In this document: in pieces, positions 7,585-17,000 of the stretch
Layout of the letters: every line of letters begins with the position of its first letter
Numbering within the stretch: the first letter of the stretch is position 1
Assembly: GCA_007135935.1 (NCBI GenBank)
Contig: SLIA01000182.1
Span: forward strand, 1-38,195
Direction of reading: 5' to 3'
DNA: 38,195 nt
DNA from: Wenzhouxiangella sp.
GTDB taxonomy: Bacteria > Pseudomonadota > Gammaproteobacteria > Xanthomonadales > Wenzhouxiangellaceae
Position numbers and translations under genes: made by a program
The notes under the pieces: generated by a model
Told to the model about the DNA's origin: nothing
What the model saw: only the letters and a program-made list of their open reading frames with translations
Database searches by the model: none

Positions 7585-8282
7585 GGGCGAATCACCAGGA
7601 GATTGGCGTCGTAAGTCAGGGCACCGAGCAGGATGGCGGAAATGACGCGATCGATATGAACCGCGTAAATCTGGCCACCTCTGGGATTAGGGTGCATGGG
7701 ATCGGCCACCATGACCATGCGGCTGTTCCGGTCATAACCGCTCAGCACCACGAAGTGGCCGACCGGCTCGCCGCGAATATCGTCATCCCGGTCTTCCGGG
7801 CCCCACTCCCGCATGCTGCGGTAGAGATATGTGGCGCTCAGCCCCGTCAGCACCGGCAAGCCGCGGGCCAGCAACCGGCGCAGCAGTCCGCGGTTGAGGT
7901 CGTCAAAGCGCACCCGGCCACCGGCAGACAGGAAAGCCAGGTAGCCGGCCGTTGCGATTGACAGCTTGACGCGGCGCTTGGAGCTTTCCTGGGCTTCGAG
8001 TTTGGCAGCCAGATCCGTGCCCGGGGTATCGAACCAGGTCGGGTCGAATACTTCCAGGTTCCAACTGTGGATGGTCGCCCGGTACCCCCGGGCCAGTGCA
8101 TGATTGGCCAGGAAGACATCGAGCGTTCCTCCGTCATCGAGTCGCTGAATCTCGTCGACAACAGTGCCCAGTTCAATGGCATCCCCGAAATGACGGTACA
8201 CCGCATGCAGGCAGGTCGGGCCACAGGTCGAGCTGTCCGGCTGTGCCTCGATGGCCAGGGCGATGGGCGGCGGGCCGTTCAT
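7572..8282 (-). CDS. C39-like cysteine peptidase
   Basis: A 236-residue papain-fold peptidase of the C39/C39-like type and the first gene of the five-gene operon. Predicted active site: oxyanion Gln14, nucleophile Cys20 (QPDSSTCGPTC), His176 (GEPVGHFVVLSGYD) and Asp194 (MVMVADPMHPN), in family order and spacing. No signal peptide or membrane segment is seen, so it is probably cytoplasmic and not an ABC-exporter-linked bacteriocin protease. The ATG at 8280-8282 is chosen because GAGGTG lies 9 nt upstream and the family-like sequence begins here; the frame stays open further upstream but without homology-like content. It may process or transfer the peptide made by the adjacent ligases (inference). 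Confidence 0.87.
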   Translation of the reverse strand: MNGPPPIALAIEAQPDSSTCGPTCLHAVYRHFGDAIELGTVVDEIQRLDDGGTLDVFLANHALARGYRATIHSWNLEVFDPTWFDTPGTDLAAKLEAQESSKRRVKLSIATAGYLAFLSAGGRVRFDDLNRGLLRRLLARGLPVLTGLSATYLYRSMREWGPEDRDDDIRGEPVGHFVVLSGYDRNSRMVMVADPMHPNPRGGQIYAVHIDRVISAILLGALTYDANLLVIRPCAS

Positions 8283-8381
8283 GACGTGCAGCACCTCGTG
8301 TGCCACTGTTATACCCGGGATTATGCATCCGGGCGAGCGATTCGGCCAGCACGAAAGATCTCCAGGGGCCCCGGTATTTCG

Positions 8382-8408
8382 TTGCCCCGCCGGCAAATCC
8401 GCTACACT
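8382..8408 (+). promoter_or_regulatory. Possible sigma-70 promoter for the TraB-family gene
   Basis: TTGCCC at 8382-8387 and TACACT at 8403-8408 with a 15-bp spacer, about 30 nt before the ATG at 8438. The -10 match is reasonable but the spacer is short, so this is tentative. The same 155-bp divergent region must also hold the promoter of the C39/ATP-grasp operon on the other strand; TATAAC and CATAAT-like boxes are present there, but no good -35 was found. Confidence 0.35.
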
Positions 8409-8437
8409 GCCCCACTGTTTCAATTCTGACCATCCCG

Positions 8438-9643
8438 ATGACCCCGGAACACAAGGAACTGTTTGCCGGCGAGCCGGTCGAGCACATCCAGCGCGACGGC
8501 GTGGACTACGCCCTGCTCGGCACCGCCCACGTCTCGCGCACCAGTGCCGAGGCCGTCCAGAGACTGCTCGAAAGCGGTCACTACGATGCCGTGGCCATCG
8601 AGCTGTGCGCCTCGCGCTACCAGAGCCTGACCGAGCGCGATGCCTGGCGCGACATGAACCTGTTTTCCATCATCCGGGAGGGCAAGGCCGGCATGATGAT
8701 GGCCTCGCTGGCACTGTCGGCCTACCAGAAGCGGATCGCCGAGCAGTTCGGCATCGAGCCGGGTGCGGAAATGAAGGCCGCGATCGAGGCCGCACGCAAG
8801 GCCGGTCTGCCGGTGCAGCTCATCGATCGCGAGATCGGCATCACCCTGCGGCGCGCCTCCCGGCGCCTGTCGCTGTGGAAACGCTGGCTGATGGTCAACG
8901 GTCTGATCGTGTCGATGTTCACCCGCCAGGAAATTCCCGAGGAAGATATCGAGCGGCTCAAGCAGGGCGACCTGCTGACCGAGACGTTCAGCGAGTTTTC
9001 CGATACCTCGCCCGAACTCTACGAATCACTGATCGCCGAGCGCGACGAGTTCATGGCCGCACGCCTGCGCCAGGAAAATGCCGATCATTCCGGTCGCAAG
9101 GTGCTGGCCGTGCTCGGCGCCGGTCACCTGGCCGGCACGGCAAAGGCGCTGGAAACCGATGCCGATCCGGCCGACACCGTCGAGAGACTCAACGTGATGC
9201 CGCCGCCATCGAAGTTTCTCAAGGCCCTGCCCTGGTTCATCCTGGTCGCCGTCCTGACCGGCTTCGGGATCGGCTTCCATCGCTCGCCGGAACTGGGCTG
9301 GGCGCTGGTGGCGACCTGGGTGGTGATCAATGGCACGCTTTCGGCGCTCGGTGCGCTGATCGCACGTGGTCATCCCCTGACCGTGCTCAGCGCCCTGGTC
9401 GCCGCACCACTGACTTCTCTCAACCCCACCATTGGCGCGGGCATGGTCACCGGCGCGGTCGAAGCCACCCTGCGCAAACCCAAGATGGCCGATTTCGAGG
9501 CCCTGCGCGATGACGTGGTCCGTGTATCGGGCTGGTGGAAGAACCGGGTCTCGCGCGTGCTGCTGGTGTTCTTCCTGTCCAACCTGGGTTCGGCGGCCGG
9601 CACCTGGATTGCCGGGTTCCGCATGGTTCAGCAGTTGATGTAG
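8438..9643 (+). CDS. TraB/PrgY-family membrane protein
   Basis: A 401-residue TraB-domain protein. The N-terminal domain (about residues 1-260) has the family strand YALLGTAHVSRTSAEAV followed by the conserved region with AIELCASRYQSL, and later VLAVLGAGHLAGTAKAL. The C-terminal 140 residues contain about four hydrophobic segments (ALPWFILVAVLTGFGIGF, LGWALVATWVVINGTLSALG, HPLTVLSALVAAPLTSL, RVLLVFFLSNLGSAAGTW) anchoring it in the inner membrane. TraB-domain proteins are thought to be related to metal-dependent peptidases of the Tiki/GumN group; the bacterial role outside enterococcal pheromone shutdown is not established. The ATG at 8438 is used because it begins family-like sequence; the frame is open further upstream but lacks a ribosome binding site. 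Confidence 0.9.
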   Translation: MTPEHKELFAGEPVEHIQRDGVDYALLGTAHVSRTSAEAVQRLLESGHYDAVAIELCASRYQSLTERDAWRDMNLFSIIREGKAGMMMASLALSAYQKRIAEQFGIEPGAEMKAAIEAARKAGLPVQLIDREIGITLRRASRRLSLWKRWLMVNGLIVSMFTRQEIPEEDIERLKQGDLLTETFSEFSDTSPELYESLIAERDEFMAARLRQENADHSGRKVLAVLGAGHLAGTAKALETDADPADTVERLNVMPPPSKFLKALPWFILVAVLTGFGIGFHRSPELGWALVATWVVINGTLSALGALIARGHPLTVLSALVAAPLTSLNPTIGAGMVTGAVEATLRKPKMADFEALRDDVVRVSGWWKNRVSRVLLVFFLSNLGSAAGTWIAGFRMVQQLM

Positions 9644-9644
9644 C

Positions 9645-9681
9645 AAGCCGGCACGAATGTGATCTGCATCCGTGCCGGATT
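9645..9681. terminator. Hairpin between convergent traB-like and nhaC-like genes
   Basis: CCGGCACG at 9648-9655 pairs perfectly with CGTGCCGG at 9671-9678, extended by AA/TT at 9645-9646 and 9680-9681. It starts 2 nt after the TraB-family stop and lies just beyond the stop of the opposing antiporter gene, the expected place for a shared terminator. The T-run is weak in both directions. Confidence 0.55.
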
Positions 9682-9690
9682 GCCCATACA

Positions 9691-11163
9691 TCAGGCCGTG
9701 CCGGGCGCCCCCGCGGGCCGGCCCGCATCCGCCTCGTCGATGCGCAGGATCTTGAAGTCGAACACCGCGTAGGCAATGCTGATCACGGGAACCAGCAACA
9801 GGAAGAACGCGAACGGGGCATAGGCCAGCGGACTGACCCCCAGCACGCCGAACATGAACACCCCGCAGGTGTTCCAGGGAACCAGCGGCGAGGTAATGGT
9901 CGCCCCACCCTCCAGGCTGCGCGACAGCACCCTCGGATCGAGCTTGCGCTCCCTGAATTCGGCCCGGAACATGCGCCCGGGCAAAACGATGGCCATGTAC
10001 TGATCGGCGGTCAGCACGTTGGTGCTGAAACAGGTGACGATCGTTGTAGCCACCAGGGAGGCGGTCGACCGCACCATGCGGATGACGCCGCTGAGAATCT
10101 TCTCCAGCAGGCCGGCGGTCTCCATGACCGCGCCGAACGTCATCGCGCAGATGACCAGCCAGACGGTGTTGAGCATGCTCGACATGCCGCCGCCGCTGAG
10201 CAGGCTGTCGAGGGCATCGTCGCCGGAGCTGATCACGATGCCGTCGGCCAGTGCCAGCCAGGCCAGTTCGATACCGGCAATCACCCCCTCGCCGTCGGCC
10301 ATGGCCGCGACTCGTTCGGGCTGGAACAGGATTGCCCAGACCGCGCCAAGCATTGCACCGATGAAGATGCTCGGCAAGGCCGGCTGACGCGCCACCGCCA
10401 GGCCGAACAGCACCGCCAGCGGGATGAGCATGAAGACATTGATGTTATAGAGCTCGCGGAGCTGATCCTGCATGGCCGTCAGGCCGCCGTCATCGGCGCT
10501 GCCGCCGCCCCCCAGCCCGATGAGGGTATAGGCGATCACGGCAATCACCAAGGCCGGAATGGCGACCCAGGTCATGTAACGGATATGGGCAAACAGCTCC
10601 GTGCCGCTGACCGCCGGTGCCAGGTTGGTGGTATCGGACAGCGGCGACATCTTGTCGCCGAAGTAGGCACCCGAGATCACCGCACCGGCGGTAATGGCCA
10701 GCGACAGATCCAGGCCCGCAGCAACACCGATCAATGCAACACCGATGGTCGCGGCGGTGGTCCAGGACGAGCCGATCGACAGGGCGACGATGGCACAGAT
10801 CAGGCAGGCGGCCACGTAGAACCACTGCGGGCTGAGCAGCTCGAGACCGAAGTAGATCAGGGTTGGAACGATGCCGGCCAACAACCAGGTCCCGATCAGC
10901 GCACCCACCATCAGGATGATCAGAATGGCGCCCAGCGCCAGTGAAATGCCACCGACGATGCCATCGAGCATCCGGTTCCAGGTCAAGCCGTTGCGAAACC
11001 CCACCAGGCAGCCGATGGCCGCGGCAATAAGCAGGGCAATCTGGTTGGGACCATAGGAAGAATCGTCCCCGAACAGCCAGACCGACGCGACCAGCATGGC
11101 AATCAATGCAACGAGGGGCAGCAGCGCCTGCAGCCAGGAGGGGTGCCGGGTATTTTCGGACAT
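9691..11163 (-). CDS. NhaC-family Na+/H+ antiporter
   Basis: A 490-residue polytopic inner-membrane protein with about a dozen hydrophobic segments. The strongly conserved NhaC motif YFGDKMSPLSDTTNLAP is present near the middle, with GSSWTTAATIG before it and FSTNVLTADQYMAIVLPGRMF and PLVPWNTCGVFM near the C-terminus, all typical of NhaC. It is expected to exchange cytoplasmic Na+ (or a related cation or amino acid pair) for protons in salt and alkaline-pH homeostasis. NhaC relatives also include malate/lactate and arginine exchangers, so the substrate is not certain. It converges with the TraB-family gene and diverges from the DUF349 gene. A weak AGGA is 13 nt upstream of the ATG. Confidence 0.93.
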   Translation of the reverse strand: MSENTRHPSWLQALLPLVALIAMLVASVWLFGDDSSYGPNQIALLIAAAIGCLVGFRNGLTWNRMLDGIVGGISLALGAILIILMVGALIGTWLLAGIVPTLIYFGLELLSPQWFYVAACLICAIVALSIGSSWTTAATIGVALIGVAAGLDLSLAITAGAVISGAYFGDKMSPLSDTTNLAPAVSGTELFAHIRYMTWVAIPALVIAVIAYTLIGLGGGGSADDGGLTAMQDQLRELYNINVFMLIPLAVLFGLAVARQPALPSIFIGAMLGAVWAILFQPERVAAMADGEGVIAGIELAWLALADGIVISSGDDALDSLLSGGGMSSMLNTVWLVICAMTFGAVMETAGLLEKILSGVIRMVRSTASLVATTIVTCFSTNVLTADQYMAIVLPGRMFRAEFRERKLDPRVLSRSLEGGATITSPLVPWNTCGVFMFGVLGVSPLAYAPFAFFLLLVPVISIAYAVFDFKILRIDEADAGRPAGAPGTA

Positions 11164-11201
11164 GAGCGATGAGATTCCTGTATTGTTATCGTTTGCGTGT
11201 T

Positions 11202-11265
11202 GCCGGGTGAAACGCCCGTCTTGACACTCTATGGTACCCCCGCCCCCCGAACCCGGTCACCCGGC
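11202..11265. promoter_or_regulatory. 9-bp inverted repeat around a TTGACA in the nhaC/DUF349 divergent region
   Basis: GCCGGGTGA (11202-11210) and TCACCCGGC (11257-11265) are exact inverted copies separated by 46 bp. A consensus -35-like TTGACA lies between them at 11221-11226, although no good -10 follows at the right distance. The 172-bp region must hold promoters for both divergent genes. The pair could be an operator for looping repression or chance in GC-rich DNA. Confidence 0.35.
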
Positions 11266-11335
11266 AAAATCCGGTCAGTTCGGATGCGCAGTGGGGTAAT
11301 CTATCGCACTGAAAGCCCGGAAAACAACAACGGAC

Positions 11336-14038
11336 ATGGCCATGAAGCTCACATCGCGACTGTTCGGAAGGCCCGCCTGGCAAGACCGTGATCCCGCCCT
11401 GCGTGCTCAGGCAGTAGCCCAATCGCGGGACGCCGACCTGATCAAGAAGCTGCCTGAACTGGCCCAGCACGATGAGTCGCCGGCCGTTCGTCTGGCCGCT
11501 CTGGACCGAATCGACACTGAAGCCTTCTGGCTTGACGCGCGCCTGCGCGAATCGGATGAAGCCATCCTCGAATCGGCCGACGAGTTCCTGGCGCGCGCGG
11601 TCATGCGCAAGGCCAACCCCGACATGGTCAAGGAGCGACTGGAGTGGTTTGCCCGCATCGAACGGCCGGGCCTGGTGCGCGAAGCGGCCCGAAAAGCACC
11701 CGACGAAAGCCTGAGAGCCGCGGCTCTGGAGCGCATCCAGTCCCCGGGATTCCTGGGCGATTGCTACATGGCCGAGCACAGCGACAAGCTGGCCGCGCGC
11801 ATTCTCGAGCGCATCGAGCAGGAGTCGACCCTGCAACGGGTCGTCGACCGGCTGCGCAAGACCAACAAGAAGCGGGCCCGGGCGGCAGAACAGCGCCTGG
11901 CCGCCATTGCCGCTGCCTCCGGCCATGACGAAACCGTCGCGCAGATTGCCGGCCGTCTCGTCGAGCAGGCCGAAGTCCTTTCCCGGGGTAACGCCGAAGG
12001 TGACAGGAAAGAACTGCTGGAGCGGCTGGAATCGCAGTGGCGAGAGCTGCAATCCGTGCCTGAAGCACTCGAACGCCGCTTCCAGGGGGCGGCTCGCATC
12101 GTTCGCAACTCTCTGAACCGCCCCGCCACTGCCCCGCCACAACGCGATCCGGCTGAAGATCGGACCGAGCCGCAAGCCGCTGAACGGGCGCAGATCGATG
12201 TCAACCTCTCGCGGCTGGCCGAGCGCATCAGGCAGCAGGCAGAAGCATCCGGAGACGATGCCACCGACAGCGAGCTGTTGTCGCAATGGGACCGTGCCTG
12301 GAACGCCCTCGAACAACCAGGCACGACCGAGCAGGCCTTGCGCGAGGAAATGCTGCCGCTCCTGCGCCGGATCCAGAAGCGTCATGAAACCGCATCGAAG
12401 CCCTCGGCGCCGACCCGGCCCGCCGCGCCCTCCGCCGATACCGCAGCCCTTGATCGCCGGCTCGACGAGGTCGGTGAAATGCTGGAGGCGGGAGACCTGG
12501 TAGCCGCCCACGGCGCCCTGCGTGACATGCAGAGCACACTCGGCAAGCTCCCGGCTCGCCAACGCCCCGGCAAGATCGTCGGCCGTCACCAGCGCATGGA
12601 GGGGCGACTCAAGGAGATGCGCAACTGGCAGCACTGGTCCAACAACCAGGTGCGCGACGAGCTGATCGCAAAGGTCGAGCAGCTGGCCGAGTCCGACCAG
12701 CATCCCGATGCCATCACCTCCGCGCTCAAGGCAGCCCGGGCGGAGTGGCAGCGACTGGAGTCGCTGGAACTGTTTCCCGGCGAGAAGCGTCGCTTCGCCG
12801 CCCCACACGGTCAGTGGCGCCGGTTCCAGGCGGCCTGCAAGCAGGCCTTCGAACAGGCCAGGCCTTTCTTCGAAAAGCGCAGCGAGGTCAAGGAACAGAA
12901 CCTGGAAACACTCGACGCCTTCATCGAGAAGGGCATGCAAACGGCCGATGCCGAATCGCCCGACCGGGATGAACTGCTGGGTTTCATGCGCAAGGCACGC
13001 CAAGCCATTCGCCGACTCGACGACCTGCCACCGAAAGCACGCGGCCCATCGGCCGGTCGCCTCAAGGAACTGATGAATCGCCTGTCCGATCGACTCGACG
13101 AAGCCTACGAACAGGTCGAGCTGGCCAAGCGAAGGCTGGTGGCCGAGGCACGCGAATTGGCCCACGAGAAGGACCTGTCGGCGGCCATCGAACAGGCCAA
13201 GGCACTGCAAGCGCGCTGGCAGAAGGCCGGCAGCGGTCGTCGCCGCATCGAACAGCAATTGTGGAAGGAGTTTCGCGAACCGATCGACCCGCTGTTCAAG
13301 CAACTCGACCATCAGCGCGAGGAGAAGAAACAGGAACAGCAGGAGGCAGTCGCTGAACTCGAAGCCCTATGCCGCCAGGCCGAGGAACTGGCCGATCTCG
13401 ACGATGAGCAGCTGCCCGAAGCCGAAGGGCGTTTCCGCGGCCTGAGCGAGGATTGGCATGGCCGTGGTCGTCGGCCGCAGGGATTGGACAAGCGATTTAG
13501 CGCCGCCGAGAACAAGTTCAGCCAGCGCTTGAACGAACTGCACGACCGGGCCCGCAATCAGGCGATCGAGGCCCTGCAAGTGCTCGCGGATGCAGTCCAG
13601 TCGGCCTGGCAGCAGCGCACCGAATCCAGCGATACGCCTCCGCCTCGCCCGGACGATCTGCCGACAATCGATGGCGATCCCGTGGCCGCAGGTCTTTCCA
13701 GGCAACTGACGCGCGTGACCGAACCGGATTCCGACACCGACGAGTTGGCCCAGTGGGTGGCGCACAATGGCGAGGAAGCACGGCAGGTGGCGGTGGAAAT
13801 GGAGTTCCTTGCCGGCGTGGACACGCCGGCAGTCGACCGTGACCGACGCATGGACTACCAGGTCAAGCGCCTGGCGCGCCAGCTCGGCGACCGCAGCAGC
13901 CAGCCCGACCTGGCCAGCGAGTTCTCCGACCTGCAGCAGCGCTGGTACGCCACCTTCCCCCACCCGACGGAGGTGCATGGCGAACTGGCCGATCGTGTCG
14001 GCAAGTGCAGCAAAGTGCTTCGCTCGATGATGGGTTGA
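11336..14038 (+). CDS. Large HEAT-like / DUF349 repeat protein
   Basis: A 900-residue hydrophilic, strongly charged, mostly helical cytoplasmic protein. Residues 1 to about 170 look like short HEAT-type helical repeats (DPALRAQAVAQSRDADLIKKL; SPAVRLAALDRI; SLRAAALERI). The remainder has several DUF349-like units with the signature W-x(n)-F/R plus long helices: WRELQSVPEALERRFQGA, EWQRLESLELFPGEKRRF, ARWQKAGSGRRRIEQQLWKEF, DWHGRGRRPQGLDKRFSAAE. Coiled-coil stretches are evident (HQREEKKQEQQEAVAELE). Proteins of this type occur widely in gammaproteobacteria; I know no firmly established function. dnaE starts 14 nt after its stop, so the two are probably co-transcribed. The start could be the ATG at 11336 or the one at 11342; no strong ribosome binding site distinguishes them. 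Confidence 0.88.
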   Translation: MAMKLTSRLFGRPAWQDRDPALRAQAVAQSRDADLIKKLPELAQHDESPAVRLAALDRIDTEAFWLDARLRESDEAILESADEFLARAVMRKANPDMVKERLEWFARIERPGLVREAARKAPDESLRAAALERIQSPGFLGDCYMAEHSDKLAARILERIEQESTLQRVVDRLRKTNKKRARAAEQRLAAIAAASGHDETVAQIAGRLVEQAEVLSRGNAEGDRKELLERLESQWRELQSVPEALERRFQGAARIVRNSLNRPATAPPQRDPAEDRTEPQAAERAQIDVNLSRLAERIRQQAEASGDDATDSELLSQWDRAWNALEQPGTTEQALREEMLPLLRRIQKRHETASKPSAPTRPAAPSADTAALDRRLDEVGEMLEAGDLVAAHGALRDMQSTLGKLPARQRPGKIVGRHQRMEGRLKEMRNWQHWSNNQVRDELIAKVEQLAESDQHPDAITSALKAARAEWQRLESLELFPGEKRRFAAPHGQWRRFQAACKQAFEQARPFFEKRSEVKEQNLETLDAFIEKGMQTADAESPDRDELLGFMRKARQAIRRLDDLPPKARGPSAGRLKELMNRLSDRLDEAYEQVELAKRRLVAEARELAHEKDLSAAIEQAKALQARWQKAGSGRRRIEQQLWKEFREPIDPLFKQLDHQREEKKQEQQEAVAELEALCRQAEELADLDDEQLPEAEGRFRGLSEDWHGRGRRPQGLDKRFSAAENKFSQRLNELHDRARNQAIEALQVLADAVQSAWQQRTESSDTPPPRPDDLPTIDGDPVAAGLSRQLTRVTEPDSDTDELAQWVAHNGEEARQVAVEMEFLAGVDTPAVDRDRRMDYQVKRLARQLGDRSSQPDLASEFSDLQQRWYATFPHPTEVHGELADRVGKCSKVLRSMMG

Positions 14039-14052
14039 CCTAGAATAGCGGC

Positions 14053-17000
14053 ATGCCGGAGACCGATCCCCAGTCACTCCCCTTTGTCCACCTGCGCCTG
14101 CATACCGAGTACTCGCTGGAAGACGGCATGGTCCGTATTGGCGAGCTGGTCGATCGGGCCGCCGAGCTGGGCATGCCGGCCATTGCCGTCACCGACTGGC
14201 ACAACCTGTTCGGGCTGGTCAAGTTCTACCGGGCAGCGATCAGTCGCGGCATCAAGCCCATTGCAGGGGCCGATGTCCGCATCCAGGACCCCGCGCAACC
14301 CGAAGAAACGAGCGCGATCACGCTGCTGGTCCAGGATCGCACCGGTTACCTGAACCTTTGTCGTCTGCTCTCGCGCAGCTTTCTTGAAGGTCGTTATCGT
14401 GGCCAGCCACGCATTCACCCGGCCTGGCTCAAGGGCAACACCGACGGACTGATTGCCCTGGCCGGCCGAACTTCCAGCATCGGCGAAGCCATCGGTCGCG
14501 GTCGCAACGCACTGGCAGCCCAGCACCTCGACGAGTGGCAGACGCTGTTCCCGGGTCGCCTGTACCTCACACTGGAGCGCATGGGGCGCGAAGGTGAGCG
14601 CAAACTCGAGCACGGCCTTCTTCTGCTGGCCACCGAACACGGCATTCCGGTCGTGGCAAGCAACGATGTGCGCTTTCTGGAGCAGAAAGAGTTCTTCGCT
14701 CACGAAGCCAGGGTCTGCATCCACCAGTCGCGCCTGCTCGACGACAAGCGCCGTGCGCGCGAGTACGTGGACCAGCAATACCTCAAGAGCAGCGCGGAAA
14801 TGCACCAGGCCTTTGCCGACCTGCCGGTCGCGCTGGAGAACACCTGGCACCTGGCGCAACGCTGCAACCTCGAACTGACCCTGGGCGAGTACGCCCTGCC
14901 CGCCTTCCCGGTGCCGGAAGGGGAAACCGAGGCCGACTATCTGCGGCGCAAGGCTGCCGAAGGCCTCGACGAGCGACTCGAGCGCCATGGTCTGGCGCCG
15001 GACACAACCCGCGAGGAATACGATCAGCGACTGGAACGCGAACTGGAAGTCATCAACACCATGGGCTTTCCGGGCTACTTCCTCATCGTCGCCGACTTCA
15101 TTACCTGGGCGCACAACAACGGCGTTCCGGTCGGCCCCGGGCGTGGTTCCGGCGCCGGCTCCCTGGTCGCCTGGACCATGGGAATTACCGGCCTGGATCC
15201 AATACGTTACGAGCTTCTATTCGAGCGATTTCTCAATCCGGAGCGCGTCTCCATGCCCGACTTCGATATCGACTTCTGTGTCGAGGGGCGCGACCGGGTC
15301 ATCGAGTACGTCGCCCAACGCTACGGGCGCAACCAGGTCTCGCAGATCATTACCTACGGCACCATGGCGGCCAAGGCCGTGGTGCGCGACTGCGGGCGAG
15401 TACTCGGCTTCAACTACGGCTTCGTCGACTCCATCGCCAAGCTGATTCCGAACAAGCTCGAGATGACGCTGGACAAGGCGCTGGAAGAAGAGCCCGAGCT
15501 GAAGGCGCGCTACGACAACGAGGATGACACCCGGGGTGTGCTGGACCTGGCCCGCTCACTGGAAGGGCTGGCCCGCAATGCCGGCAAGCACGCCGGTGGG
15601 CTGGTCATCGCCCCCAGCGACCTGACCGACTTCACCCCGCTCTACACCGAACCCGACGGGCAATCGGTGCTGACCCAGTACGACAAGAACGACGTAGAGT
15701 CCGTCGGGCTGGTGAAGTTCGACTTTCTCGGGCTCAGGAACCTCACCATCATCGACTGGACGCTCAAGGCGGTCAACGAGACCCGCGGCCGGCAGGGCAA
15801 GGATCCCCTGAACCTGGATGACCTGCCGCTCGACGATGCCAAGGCCCTCAGGCTGCTGCAGGCGGCTCACACCACCGCCGTTTTCCAGCTCGAGTCGCCG
15901 GGCATGAAGGAGCTGCTGAGAAAACTCAAGCCCGACGGCTTCGACGACATCGTGGCCGCCGTTGCCCTCTACCGACCCGGGCCGCTCGATGCCGGCATGG
16001 TCGACGAGTACATCAACCGCAAGCACGGCAAGGCGCAGGTCAAGTACCCGCACCCCAAGACCGAACCCATCCTCAAGCCGACCTACGGCGTGATCCTGTA
16101 CCAGGAGCAGGTCATGCAGATCGCCCAGGAACTGGCCGGCTACAGCCTGGGCGGCGCCGACCTGCTGCGCCGCGCCATGGGCAAGAAGAAAGCGGAGGAA
16201 ATGCAGCGCCAGCGCGAGATCTTCGTCACCGGCGCGGCCGAAAACGGCATTCCCAAGGAACAGGCCGAGCCCATCTTCGACCTGATGGAGACCTTTGCCC
16301 GCTACGGCTTCAACAAGTCCCACTCGGTTGCCTATGCCCTGGTGGCCTACCAGACCGCGTGGCTCAAGGCCCACTACCCGGCCGAGTTCATGGCCGCGGT
16401 ACTGTCGGCCGACATCGACAAGACCGACAAGATTGCCAACCTGATCGAGGATTGTCGCCTGATGGGGCTGGAGATTCTGCCACCCGACGTCAACCATTCC
16501 CACTATCGTTTCCGGGTCGAAGACGGAGCCATCCGCTACGGACTGGGCGCGCTCAAGGGCGTGGGCCGGGGCGCCGTCGAGAACCTGATCGAGGTTCGGG
16601 AGCGCGTTGGCGGCTTTTCCTCGCTGGCCGGAATGTGCCGCGAAATCGATCTGTCCCGGCTCAATCGCCGGACCCTGGAAACGCTGATACGCGCCGGAGC
16701 GGGAGACTCCCTGCATAGCAACCGCGCCGCCCTCATGCAGGCACTGCCCGACGTACTCAATGAGGCCGAACGATTCCAGGCCGACAGGGAAGCCGGTCAA
16801 AGCAGCCTTTTCGGCGGCGTGCAACCGGCAACCGCTGACAAGGCCGGCGCCGATGACACCGCCCCCCTGCCGCGCGTTCCTGACTGGACCACGCGACAGA
16901 GGCTGCGTGCCGAACGCGAAACACTCGGGCTGTACCTGTCCGGCCATCCCATGGACGAGTTGCGCGACGAACTGGCCGAGGTCACCACGACGACCCTGGA

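Noticed and set aside
9535-10944. A 469-residue plus-strand open frame opposite the antiporter gene
   Set aside because: His/Gln/Asp-rich composition typical of the antisense of a membrane protein; the NhaC motifs lie on the other strand.
11186-13312. A 708-residue open frame on the minus strand
   Set aside because: Antisense shadow of the DUF349 gene in GC-rich DNA; no ribosome binding site and no recognisable domain, while the plus-strand protein is a coherent repeat protein joined to dnaE.
15556-16947. A 463-residue open frame antisense to dnaE
   Set aside because: dnaE is unambiguous here, and the antisense protein has no domain-like pattern.
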